Shown here in pieces: positions 33,297 through 40,755 of a DNA stretch of 51,839 bases (positions are counted from its first letter, which is position 1; each line of letters begins with the position of its first letter). The position numbers and the translations under genes were made by a program. Source of the stretch: Halobacteriales archaeon SW_5_70_135 (GTDB taxonomy: Archaea; Halobacteriota; Halobacteria; Halobacteriales; SW-7-71-33); the NCBI GenBank assembly GCA_003022865.1, contig PXSK01000001.1, positions 1-51,839 of the forward strand, read 5' to 3'. The notes beneath the pieces were generated by a model that saw only the letters and a program-made list of their open reading frames with translations, was not told where the DNA came from and did not search any database.

Positions 33297-35081
33297 ATGG
33301 ACGGAGACACGCTACGGGTCGGACTCGCGCAGGTCGGCTACACCGTCGGCGACACAGCCGGCAACCTGGAGCGGATCGAGGAGCACCTGGCGTCGTTCGC
33401 GGCGGCCGGGGTAGACGTGGTCGTCTTCCCGGAGCTGGCGACGGCGGGCTACCCGCCGCGGGACCTGCTGACGCGTGAGGCGTTCGTCGACCGGCAGGTC
33501 GAGGCGCTGGAGGCGGTCGCCTCGCTCACGGCGGGCGACGCGCCGGCGGTCGTCCTCGGGGCGATCGAGCGCAACCCTGCCCCGCGGGGAAAGCCGCTGT
33601 ACAACGTGGCGGCGCTCTGTGTCGACGGCGAGGTCGTCGGGCGGTCGCGCAAGCGGCTGTTGCCCACCTACGACGTGTTCGACGAGGACCGCTACTTCGC
33701 ACGGGGGTCGTCGACGGTCGTCCACGACCTCGACGGCGTCACGCTCGGGCTGACCGTCTGCGAGGACGCCTGGAACGAGTCGGACGCCTGGGAGCGACCG
33801 CTGTACGACGAGGACCCCATCGAGGGCGTGGCCGCCGCGGGCGCGGACCTGCTGGTGAACGTCTCCGCCAGCCCGTTCACCGTCGGCAAGGGCTCGTTCC
33901 GCCGCGAGCTGATGGCGGGCCACGCCCGCGAGCACGGTCTGCCGCTCGTGTTCGTCAACCAGGTCGGCGCCACCGACGACCTCGTCTTCGACGGGCGCTC
34001 GCTCGCGGTCGACGCCGACGGCGAGCCGGTCGCCCGTCTCCGCGAGTTCGCGGAGGACGCCGCCGTCGTCGCGGTGCCGGTCGGCGACGCGACGGCCGAG
34101 ACGGAACGAGAGCGGACGGGACCCGAGCCGGCGCTGGCGCCGGTCGCCGAGAGCGACGCCGCGGCGGCCGTCGAGGCCGTCAACCTCGGGATACGGGACT
34201 ACCTCCGCAAGACCGGCTTCGAGGAGGTCGCCGTCGGGCTCTCCGGCGGGGTCGACTCCTCGGTGACGGTGGCGCTGGCGGCGCGGGCGCTCGGCCCCGA
34301 GAACGTGCTCGGCGTGGCGATGCCGGCCGGCCACACCAGCGAGGAGAGCACCGAGGACGCCCGCCGACTCGCCGAGAACCTCGGGATCGACTTCCGGGTG
34401 CTCCCGATGGAGTCGGTCCGCGAGGCCGTCGAGAGCGCGCTGGCGCCCGTGCTCGACGACGAGCCGGGCGTCACCGAGGAGAACCTCCAGGCGCGAGTCC
34501 GCGGGACGCTGCTCATGGGGATCGCCAACGAGCAGGAGCGGCTCGTGCTGGCGCCGGGCAACAAGAGCGAACTCGCCGTCGGCTACAACACACTGTACGG
34601 CGACATGGTCGGCGCGCTCGCCCCGATCGGCGACTGCTACAAGAGTCTCGTCTACGAGATCGCAGAGCACCTGAACCGCGAGGCCGACGGGACGGTGATC
34701 CCCTCTCGGGTGATCGAGAAGCCACCCAGCGCGGAGCTGCGGCCGGGACAGGTCGACACCGACGACCTGCCGCCGTACACGGAACTCGACCGGGTGCTGC
34801 GGGCGTATCTCGACGAGGGGACGACCGCCGAGACGCTGATCGAGGACGGCGAGTCGCCCGCGCCCGCGCTCGTCCGCGAGGCCGTCGCGCGGCTCCACCG
34901 CTCGGAGTACAAGCGTCGCCAGGCGCCGCCGGTGCTGAAGCTCACCGAGAAGGCGCTCGGGACCGGCTGGCGCTACCCGCTCGCGGCCCGGTACGCGGTG
35001 CTGCCGCCCGACGACCCCGCGACGGCGACCGAGGCCGAGGCCGAGACCGAGACCGAAACCGAGGTCGACGCCGACGACTGA
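33297..35081 (+). CDS. nadE: Glutamine-dependent NAD+ synthetase
   Basis: 594 residues from the ATG at 33297. The N-terminal nitrilase-type glutaminase domain (about 8-265) has its Glu-Lys-Cys triad in FPELATAGYP (E46), RSRKRLLPTYDVFDE (K119) and TVCEDAWN (C155). The C-terminal ATP-pyrophosphatase domain (about 280-575) carries the PP-loop GLSGGVDSSVTVALA (from about 316), AMPAGHTSEESTEDA and APGNKSELAVGYNTLYGD. It amidates nicotinic acid adenine dinucleotide using ammonia channelled from glutamine, the last NAD step. A short Thr/Glu repeat makes the acidic tail. The open frame extends 22 codons upstream without family similarity. Confidence 0.95.
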   Translation: MDGDTLRVGLAQVGYTVGDTAGNLERIEEHLASFAAAGVDVVVFPELATAGYPPRDLLTREAFVDRQVEALEAVASLTAGDAPAVVLGAIERNPAPRGKPLYNVAALCVDGEVVGRSRKRLLPTYDVFDEDRYFARGSSTVVHDLDGVTLGLTVCEDAWNESDAWERPLYDEDPIEGVAAAGADLLVNVSASPFTVGKGSFRRELMAGHAREHGLPLVFVNQVGATDDLVFDGRSLAVDADGEPVARLREFAEDAAVVAVPVGDATAETERERTGPEPALAPVAESDAAAAVEAVNLGIRDYLRKTGFEEVAVGLSGGVDSSVTVALAARALGPENVLGVAMPAGHTSEESTEDARRLAENLGIDFRVLPMESVREAVESALAPVLDDEPGVTEENLQARVRGTLLMGIANEQERLVLAPGNKSELAVGYNTLYGDMVGALAPIGDCYKSLVYEIAEHLNREADGTVIPSRVIEKPPSAELRPGQVDTDDLPPYTELDRVLRAYLDEGTTAETLIEDGESPAPALVREAVARLHRSEYKRRQAPPVLKLTEKALGTGWRYPLAARYAVLPPDDPATATEAEAETETETEVDADD

Positions 35082-35132
35082 CGCCACGGAGCGTGCCGAC
35101 GGGCTTTTGATCGTCCGGGGCCAAATCGAGCC

Positions 35133-35549
35133 ATGAGTGTCGACGCGCCGGAGACGGAGGGTGCCGAGGACGCCGCGACGGGGATCGAGGAGGTGGCCGA
35201 ACTCGGCCGGGAGCTGGGGGCCGCCATCGGCGACCTGGAGGAGTACCGCGTCTTCGAGGCGAAGAGCGAGGCGGTCGAGAACGACGAGGACGTCCAGCGG
35301 AAGATGGACGCCTTCGAGGAGAAGCGCCGCGAGCTGATGCTGGCACGGCAGACGGGCGAGGCGACCCACGAGGACATGACGGAGCTGAAACAGCTCCAGC
35401 AGGAGCTACACTCGGCGCCGACGATGGCGGAGTTCCTCAGTGCCCGGGAGGCGCTGGTCGAGTGCCTGGAGACGGTGAACGAGGCCGTCTCCGAGCCGCT
35501 CGCGGTCGACTTCGGCGAGGAGGCCGGCGGCTGCTGTCAGGACGAGTAA
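35133..35549 (+). CDS. YlbF/YmcA family protein with C-terminal cysteine pair
   Basis: 138 residues. After an acidic N-terminus it is almost all helix (ELGRELGAAIGDLEEYRVFE, NDEDVQRKMDAFEEKRRELM, DMTELKQLQQELHSAPTMAE), matching the YlbF/YmcA (Com_YlbF) fold. The tail ends EEAGGCCQDE. In Bacillus the YlbF-YmcA-YaaT complex binds iron-sulphur clusters through C-terminal cysteines and assists RNase Y-dependent mRNA processing. The archaeal role is unknown, but the adjacent cysteines invite the same question. The gene ends against a convergent UspA gene with no gap. Confidence 0.82.
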   Translation: MSVDAPETEGAEDAATGIEEVAELGRELGAAIGDLEEYRVFEAKSEAVENDEDVQRKMDAFEEKRRELMLARQTGEATHEDMTELKQLQQELHSAPTMAEFLSAREALVECLETVNEAVSEPLAVDFGEEAGGCCQDE

Positions 35550-35996
35550 TCAGTCGACGTACTGCGGGTCCACGTCTCTCACCAGGTAGACGTCGTACTC
35601 GCCACCGGCGAGCAGCGTGCCGGCGACCGACTCCATCGGCGTGGCGACGCCGGCGCGCTCGCTCCCGACGAACACGACGTCGGGCTCCATCCTCGTGACC
35701 GCCTCCCGGAGCGTGCCGTTGACCACGCCCTTCCGAGCACTGCCGGCGACGGTCTCGTACCGAAAGTGGGCCGCCGGGACGACGTCGGTCACGACCGCCC
35801 GGAGGTGGTCGACCACGCCGTCGAGGTCGTACGTCTCGCCGGGGGCGACCCAGCCGTTCTCCCGCGCACGGGCCGTGCTGTCGGGGATACAGGTGACGGC
35901 GACGACGGCCTCGTCGGTCGCTTCACCGAGTTCGCCGGCACGGCCGAGTGCCGTTCGAGCGAGCGGCGAGGCGTCGAAGGCGACTGCGTACGTCAT
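35550..35996 (-). CDS. Universal stress protein UspA-like
   Basis: 148 residues from the ATG at 35994-35996. A single Usp domain: MTYAVAFDASPLARTALGRA, VVAVTCIPDS, VAPGETYDLDGVVDHLRAVV, FRYETVAGSARKGVVNGTLR, PDVVFVGSERAGVATPMESV and the final strand YDVYLVRDV. The ATP-binding G-x2-G-x9-G-(S/T) loop of the nucleotide-binding subgroup is not clear, so it probably belongs to the non-ATP group. The upstream in-frame extension is a low-complexity Asp/Ala run and unlikely to be translated. It is divergent from the UlaG-like gene. Confidence 0.85.
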   Translation of the reverse strand: MTYAVAFDASPLARTALGRAGELGEATDEAVVAVTCIPDSTARARENGWVAPGETYDLDGVVDHLRAVVTDVVPAAHFRYETVAGSARKGVVNGTLREAVTRMEPDVVFVGSERAGVATPMESVAGTLLAGGEYDVYLVRDVDPQYVD

Positions 35997-36129
35997 GCCC
36001 GTCTCTGGAACGGCGGGGGACATAGCACTACCGGGCCGAAGGCGACGGCTGTCGCCGGCGTCGGCGTCGGCGTCGGCGTCGCCGTCGCCGGACCGGCGTG
36101 CACTTGTGCGCTGCCGTCGAGCGTGAGAC

Positions 36130-36951
36130 ATGGTTCACAGCGACTGGGGCGACTGGCTCCCGACGGCTGTCGCCGACAGTGACCCGACCTTCGCGTGCTG
36201 GTATCTGGGATTCAACGGACTCGTCTGTAAGGCAGAGGAGACGGTGCTGTTCGTCGACCCGTATCTCGGTACCGGCGACCCGCCACGGACGGTGCGGATG
36301 GTGCCGGTCCCCTTCGACCCCGCGGACGTCGAGACCGCCGACGCCGTCCTCGCCACCCACGAGCACACCGACCACGTCCACGCCCCGAGTCAGGCGCCGC
36401 TGCTGGCCGACGGTGCCAGGTACGTCGCTCCGGAGGCGTCACTCGCCGTCGTCGAACGCGAGGAGTGGGTCGAACGCTACGGCTTCGGGCGGGAGCGACT
36501 CACCCGCGTCGAGCCGGGCGACCACGTCCAGGTCGGCGACTTCGACGTGGCAGTCCACGCGGCCCGCGACCCCGACGCCGAGGCGCCGGTGAGCTACGTG
36601 CTCAGGGCGGGCGAGCGCACGCTCGTCCACCCGGGCGACGCTCGCCCCGGCCAGTTCGCCGACCGGATCGGCGACCGATACGACGTCGACGTCGCTCTCG
36701 TGGCCGTCGGCTCGACCGGAGCGGTGCCGGACAAGGAGACCGGCGAGCCGACACGGACCACCTGGTACAACGACCCGGACGCGGCGGTCGAGCTCGCGAG
36801 TCGACTGGGCGCCGAACGGCTCGTCCCGACGCACTTCGACGCCTGGAAGGGACTGACGACGGACCCGAAGGCGGTACACGACCACGCCCGCAGTTTCGAC
36901 GCCCCCCGTCGCGTCGAGCCCGTCGAGATCGGCGACCGCGTCGACGTCTGA
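36130..36951 (+). CDS. UlaG-like metallo-beta-lactamase-fold hydrolase
   Basis: 273 residues. The metal-binding core is LATHEHTDHVHAP (H77, H79, D81, H82), with LVHPGDARPGQFADRIG for the next ligands and LVPTHFDAWKGLTTDP for the last His. The fold starts WYLGFNGLVCKAEETVLFVD and the Asp-Pro-Tyr-Leu-Gly loop. It resembles UlaG (L-ascorbate-6-phosphate lactonase) and related hydrolases found widely in archaea. No sugar-utilisation genes are adjacent, so the substrate is open. The intergenic distance to the Usp gene leaves room for two divergent promoters. Confidence 0.83.
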   Translation: MVHSDWGDWLPTAVADSDPTFACWYLGFNGLVCKAEETVLFVDPYLGTGDPPRTVRMVPVPFDPADVETADAVLATHEHTDHVHAPSQAPLLADGARYVAPEASLAVVEREEWVERYGFGRERLTRVEPGDHVQVGDFDVAVHAARDPDAEAPVSYVLRAGERTLVHPGDARPGQFADRIGDRYDVDVALVAVGSTGAVPDKETGEPTRTTWYNDPDAAVELASRLGAERLVPTHFDAWKGLTTDPKAVHDHARSFDAPRRVEPVEIGDRVDV

Positions 36952-37258
36952 GCCCTTCGGTCACCCCGTACACCCGTCGTGGTTCGTGTGAGGACGGACG
37001 CGAGGGGTCGCTGGACGGCTACAGACGACCCGACGGTAGCCGATATTTTCACTGAGGACGACTGCGCTTTCGCTGCGGAACGAGTAGCATTGCAGTCCTA
37101 CTCTCCTCGGTTCCCTTTAGTCGTCCCTGCGGAGAGAGCCTCCAGCCCGCGGGTGCGTCCCCAAGACGACCGCCTCAGCAGGGACAGTTTTATGCCAGAA
37201 AGTTGTATACCGTGACACTTAGGAGCACGTCGCAGGGTGCTACCCAAGGGAGTAAACC
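36952..37258. other. Intergenic region at the left edge of the accessory island
   Basis: 307 bp without a gene. Base composition starts to shift to less GC-rich here (for example GCCGATATTTTCACTGAGGA near 37040). No tRNA or attachment-like repeat was found. Confidence 0.4.
37187..37194 (+). promoter_or_regulatory. TATA box of the beta-roll protein gene
   Basis: GTTTTATG predicts transcription from about 37215, with a leader of about 45 bases before the ATG at 37259. Confidence 0.5.
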
Positions 37259-39085
37259 ATGACCGACGAAGACAAATTCACGACCGAGACGGATTCGACC
37301 GACGTATCGACCACTAATAACACAACTGGCGGAGCGGTCCACACCGCGATCAGCGCGGCTCTGGCTCGGCTGGGCCGCGTGCTGGCCCACTCGACCACCA
37401 CGGCCGACCAGCAGTCAGGGCCGGTGCTGATGGCCGACGGCGGCCAGAGCGACGCCAAGGTGATCGGTCACAACACCGACAATTCCGGCCAGACCGTCGG
37501 CGTCTGGGGCGAGGTCGACTCCACCGACGGCTGTGGGTTGGCCACCCCCGACGACGCCCGCATCGACGGCACACTCCTCACCAACGCCAGCGACTTCGTT
37601 GTCCAGACTGGCACCACCACCACCGAGGACGCACAGAACATCGTCGCCGGCCACGCCTCCAACAGCGTCACCGACAGCGCGGTCGGAGCCACCATCGCCG
37701 GCGGCGGGTTCGACGACGGCGAGTTCGACTTCGCCAACGTGGTCCACGACAACTACGGCACCGTCGGCGGCGGCGCCAACAATCAGGCTGGCAGTAACGA
37801 CAACGACCCCAGGACCGCTACATCTGCGACCGTCGGTGGGGGCTTCGAGAACACCGCCAGCGGCCCTGCTGCGACCGTCGGTGGGGGCGACAGTAACATC
37901 GCCAGCGCCAGGTATGCGACCGTCGGTGGAGGCAGCGGGAACAACGCCAGCGACATCTTTGCGACCGTCGGTGGGGGCCGCGGGAACAACGCCAGCGACG
38001 AGTATGCGACCGTCGGTGGGGGCATCGAGAACACCGCCAGCGCCAGATATGTGACCGTCGGTGGGGGCAACGACAACACCGCCAGCGCCAGGTATGCGAC
38101 CGTCGGTGGGGGCCAAAGCAACACCGCCAGCGACTTCAGGGCGACCGTCGGTGGGGGCCGCGGGAACAACGCCAGCGGCGGGAACGCGACCGTCGGTGGG
38201 GGCCGCGAAAACACCGCTAGCGCGCCCCAGGCGACCGTCGGTGGGGGCAACGGAAACGAGGCCAGCGGCAACTTGGCGACCGTCGGTGGGGGCGGCGGCA
38301 ACACCGCCAGCGGCAACTTGGCGACCGTCGGTGGGGGCGAAGAAAACACCGCCGGTGCCGCCTTTGCGACCGTCCCGGGCGGGCGGCGTGGCGCTGCGGA
38401 AAATCGCGAATCCTTCGTCTGGAACGACGGGACACAGTATCACCCGATCCCGAACAGTGACAACGATGGACTGTCCTCGGACACGGCGGTCAACAGCGAA
38501 CCCGTCACGGGGTCAGAGACGTTCAGCGTCGGCGCCACCGGCGGCGTCCGATTCATCACCGGGGGCGGCGTCACGTACATCTCCGGGGGCTCGACCGGCT
38601 GGAACACCACCTCGACGCGGACCGCCAAGACCAATATCGACCCGGTCGACCCCGAGCGAGCACTCGCAGGTGTCGACTCGATGGACGTGGCAACGTGGGA
38701 GTACGACGACGACGGCGACGGTGAGGCGGCGGGGACGACCCACATCGGGCCGATGGCCGAGGACTTCCACGACGCCTTTGACGTCGGTGACAGCGACGAA
38801 CACATCAACTCTGTGAATGCCCGCGGAGTGCTGTTCGCCGCCGTCCAGGGACTCTCGGAGGAACTCGACGGCAAAGAGGCACAACTCGACGACCAACGAG
38901 CCCGACTCGACGACCAGCGAGCACACATTGAGGAGTTGGAGGCGGACGCCGAGCGTAAAGACGACCGAATCGACAGCCAGCGAGCGCAACTCGACGACCA
39001 GCGAGCGCACATCGAGGAGTTGGAGTCGCGGCTGGAACGGCTCGAAGCCCACCTCGACACCGACGCCCAGCCAGCCGACGACTGA
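37259..39085 (+). CDS. Tail-fibre/adhesin-like beta-roll repeat protein with C-terminal S74-type chaperone domain
   Basis: 608 residues. A Thr/Asp-rich start and a hydrophilic N-domain (VIGHNTDNSGQTVGVWGEVD) lead to twelve perfect-length fifteen-residue repeats of pattern ATVGGGxxNTASxxx (residues 190-369), like the YadA head left-handed beta-roll. A joining domain follows. Then comes a segment like the S74 intramolecular chaperone of phage tail spikes and endosialidases: TSTRTAKTNIDPVDPERALA, WEYDDDGDG, HIGPMAEDFHDAF and SVNARGVLFAAVQGL. Ser452 and Lys457 keep the S-x4-K spacing used for self-cleavage. A coiled coil with two QLDDQRAHIEELE units ends it. No signal peptide is visible. Likely a trimeric fibre; the role (cell surface, virus-derived or adhesin) is not shown. 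Confidence 0.82.
   Translation: MTDEDKFTTETDSTDVSTTNNTTGGAVHTAISAALARLGRVLAHSTTTADQQSGPVLMADGGQSDAKVIGHNTDNSGQTVGVWGEVDSTDGCGLATPDDARIDGTLLTNASDFVVQTGTTTTEDAQNIVAGHASNSVTDSAVGATIAGGGFDDGEFDFANVVHDNYGTVGGGANNQAGSNDNDPRTATSATVGGGFENTASGPAATVGGGDSNIASARYATVGGGSGNNASDIFATVGGGRGNNASDEYATVGGGIENTASARYVTVGGGNDNTASARYATVGGGQSNTASDFRATVGGGRGNNASGGNATVGGGRENTASAPQATVGGGNGNEASGNLATVGGGGGNTASGNLATVGGGEENTAGAAFATVPGGRRGAAENRESFVWNDGTQYHPIPNSDNDGLSSDTAVNSEPVTGSETFSVGATGGVRFITGGGVTYISGGSTGWNTTSTRTAKTNIDPVDPERALAGVDSMDVATWEYDDDGDGEAAGTTHIGPMAEDFHDAFDVGDSDEHINSVNARGVLFAAVQGLSEELDGKEAQLDDQRARLDDQRAHIEELEADAERKDDRIDSQRAQLDDQRAHIEELESRLERLEAHLDTDAQPADD
37826..38365 (+). repeat. 45-bp minisatellite, twelve tandem units
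   Basis: Twelve in-frame 45-bp units share an almost invariant 18-base core, GCGACCGTCGGTGGGGGC, with variable filler. Such DNA can gain or lose whole units by recombination without breaking the frame, changing fibre length in 15-residue steps. Confidence 0.9.
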
Positions 39086-39109
39086 GCTGTGGGTCGCGGG
39101 ATTGTAGCC

Positions 39110-39380
39110 TACGCATTCCCGGGGGTCGGACACGAGCCAGAGCGTTCAGGCTCACCGCCCGAGGAGGAGTGTCTCTCCTATACCGTCCCAGGTTAACCCG
39201 AAGGACTCAATCGGGACGACCACATTCGGCCGGAGATACCACACACCCCCGAGAGGGCAAGTCCCAACGGGGAGTGCACTGACCGGAGTACCGGCGACGG
39301 GAAACTTGCCTTCGTGGGTGCGGCATAGCCAACATCCCCACCGGAGGAATCTCACGGCTTCAGCCGTGGGAGGATGTCAA
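39110..39380 (+). mobile_element. IS200/IS605-type right end with candidate omega-RNA region, transposase lost
   Basis: The segment ends in CACGGCTTCAGCCGTGGGAG and GATGTCAA, a form I recognise from right ends of haloarchaeal TnpB-carrying (IS1341-type) elements. The preceding 200 bases are rich in short complementary blocks (CCCGAGAGGGCAAGTCC with GGGAAACTTGCC; CCGGAGTACCGGCGACGG), the expected setting of the structured RNA that TnpB uses as guide. No TnpB frame remains. A short frame closing at about 39196 (EPERSGSPPEEECLSYTVPG) may be its last codons. Family assignment rests on memory of these ends, not on an alignment. Confidence 0.5.
39353..39368. repeat. Subterminal hairpin of the IS200/IS605-type end
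   Basis: CACGGCT and AGCCGTG form a perfect 7-bp stem with a two-base loop, 12 bases inside the element end. Such hairpins are recognised as single strands by the TnpA transposases of this superfamily. Confidence 0.65.
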
Positions 39381-39524
39381 TTCGCGCTCGCGGCGCTGCT
39401 GTGCGACACCTGGGTCACGATAGACGCGCTTTTGCACGAACGGATGGACCGACCGCCGCGTGGGCGTGCCATCCCATTCGGCCGCGCTGTGGAATATATC
39501 CAGGAGCGGACTGGCGTCGGATAA
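39381..39524 (+). pseudogene. C-terminal fragment of a DDE transposase
   Basis: Directly after the element end, the frame FALAALLCDTWVTIDALLHE, RMDRPPRGRAIPFGRAVEYI, QERTGVG-stop resembles the last helix region of IS4/ISH3-like haloarchaeal transposases (membrane-like LAALLCDTWVTIDALL is typical there). Nothing upstream belongs to it, so it is a relic, possibly the gene into which the IS200/IS605-type element had inserted. Similarity is judged by eye only. Confidence 0.4.
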
Positions 39525-40425
39525 GGGCGGCTGCTGGCTTCCGATACCGGCCGTCGCTCGGTAGCGACGCACCTCTGACGAGTGGTATTCTCACGCCAAT
39601 TCGAAAACGAATCGAGAACTCGGTGATTCGTCAGTCTGTTGCTCCGCAGGGACGACTAAATCGAACTTCATTCCCCAAAACAGGTGTTTCAGGCGCTGTA
39701 CTGCCTATAAAGTCGGATCATCTGACGGCTAGCTTGTGTATAGTCACATGCAGTTTACGAGTTCCGCCAGCGACTCGACAGAGACACTCGGTCGCGAGTA
39801 AGTATGGCCCGACGTCGAGAGATCGCTTTCGATCGGGCACGGTCCGACTGGAAAGGATTCGGGAGCCCCGACTAGCGCGCGTTCGCAGTGCACGTCACCG
39901 GAGTTAGTAAGAGAGTGTTCCGGACTGAGAGGTCTCGGCATGCGGAACGGAGAACGACGTCAGTCGACACCGTCGGGAGGGTCGAGAGACGCGAACGGAG
40001 TCTCTCGGGGCACGAGCGTGCTCACGAACCGGTCCGGCTTCAGTGCAGTGACGGTCGGTGAAGCCAGCGAGGACGGAGTGTGTAGTCCGCGGCCGCGGTA
40101 CTGAGCCGGAAACAGCGTGTCCTGCTCCGGGCTGTAGACGCAGATCGAGACGACGGTGCTCACGCGGGCAGGACCGAGTGACAAGCGGAGTGGGCTCGGT
40201 GAGAGTCTCACGAGGTCGAGTGGAGTCCAAGCTCGCGCCCGGAGCGGTCGCTGTGGGGGGCAGGCTCAATGATCGTGGATTCTGTGTCTCTTCCCTTCCT
40301 GGCTGGTATCAGAAAACACGATCAGCAGTCATCGGAAGCCGAAACGGGGCCACAGTTCGGAGGATCAGACCCCTGATCGTGGTGTCTGACGTAGTTTCTT
40401 GAGGGCGGCGAGCGTCGCGGCATGT
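39525..40425. other. Long stretch without a recognisable gene
   Basis: About 900 bp of mixed composition between transposon relics and the integrase pair. Short frames exist on both strands (for example a minus-strand 83-codon frame at 39960-40211), but none has family similarity or the codon bias of neighbours. Probably degraded mobile DNA. Confidence 0.45.
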
Positions 40426-40755
40426 ATGCCGGAGGAGACGGACCGAACAGCCGTCCGGACGTACGTGCCGGCGTACCAGAAGGACGAGTGGGCCAGAGCG
40501 GCCGAGGCGATGGACATGTCCCGGAGCGAGTTCGTGCGGACGATGGTAGAGGAGGACGTCACCCCAGGGGTCGAGCCCCTGAAGACGCGGATCCTCAACG
40601 CTCTCGAGGACGGCCCGCTCTCGTGGGAAGCGATCGTCGCCGAGATCACAGAGGACGTCGAACGACGAGCCGAGAACTGCTTGCAGGAGCTGCAGGCGGC
40701 GGGCCGGCTGCGCCACAGCGGCCGAGAGGGAGGGTACGTGTTGACCGATGAGTGA
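40426..40755 (+). CDS. DUF5805-like small DNA-binding protein
   Basis: 109 residues from the ATG at 40426. The N-terminal half has a ribbon-helix-helix pattern (AVRTYVPAYQKDEWARAAEA, MDMSRSEFVRTMVEED). The C-terminal half has a winged-helix pattern (ILNALEDGPLSWEAIVAEIT, CLQELQAAGRLRHSGREGGY). This two-part layout matches haloarchaeal DUF5805 proteins, which are repeatedly encoded just before a tyrosine recombinase. Here the two genes overlap by eight bases, so they are cotranscribed and translationally coupled. It probably assists or regulates the recombinase; not demonstrated. Confidence 0.75.
   Translation: MPEETDRTAVRTYVPAYQKDEWARAAEAMDMSRSEFVRTMVEEDVTPGVEPLKTRILNALEDGPLSWEAIVAEITEDVERRAENCLQELQAAGRLRHSGREGGYVLTDE

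Noticed and set aside
33312-35369. 685-codon minus-strand open frame opposite nadE
   Set aside because: Shadow of nadE and the YlbF gene; no recognisable motif.
36952-37258. tRNA gene as the integration site of the accessory island
   Set aside because: No cloverleaf or T-loop GTTCGAATC-like sequence was found here or elsewhere in the window.
37826-38365. Regularly spaced repeats that could be taken for a CRISPR array
   Set aside because: The 45-bp units are in frame, encode a conserved 15-residue motif, and the spacers are part of the protein repeat; no cas genes are present.
37415-38443. Long minus-strand frame opposite the beta-roll repeats
   Set aside because: Its Ala/Pro/Gly repeat is the mirror of the coding repeats; the plus strand has the beta-roll and S74 features.
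39374-39907. 177-codon plus-strand frame in the transposon-relic region
   Set aside because: It crosses the element end, has no family similarity, uses rare codons and competes with the transposase-tail frame.
39960-40211. 83-codon minus-strand frame before the integrase pair
   Set aside because: It reads smoothly, but no start signal, promoter, family similarity or fitting codon bias could be seen.
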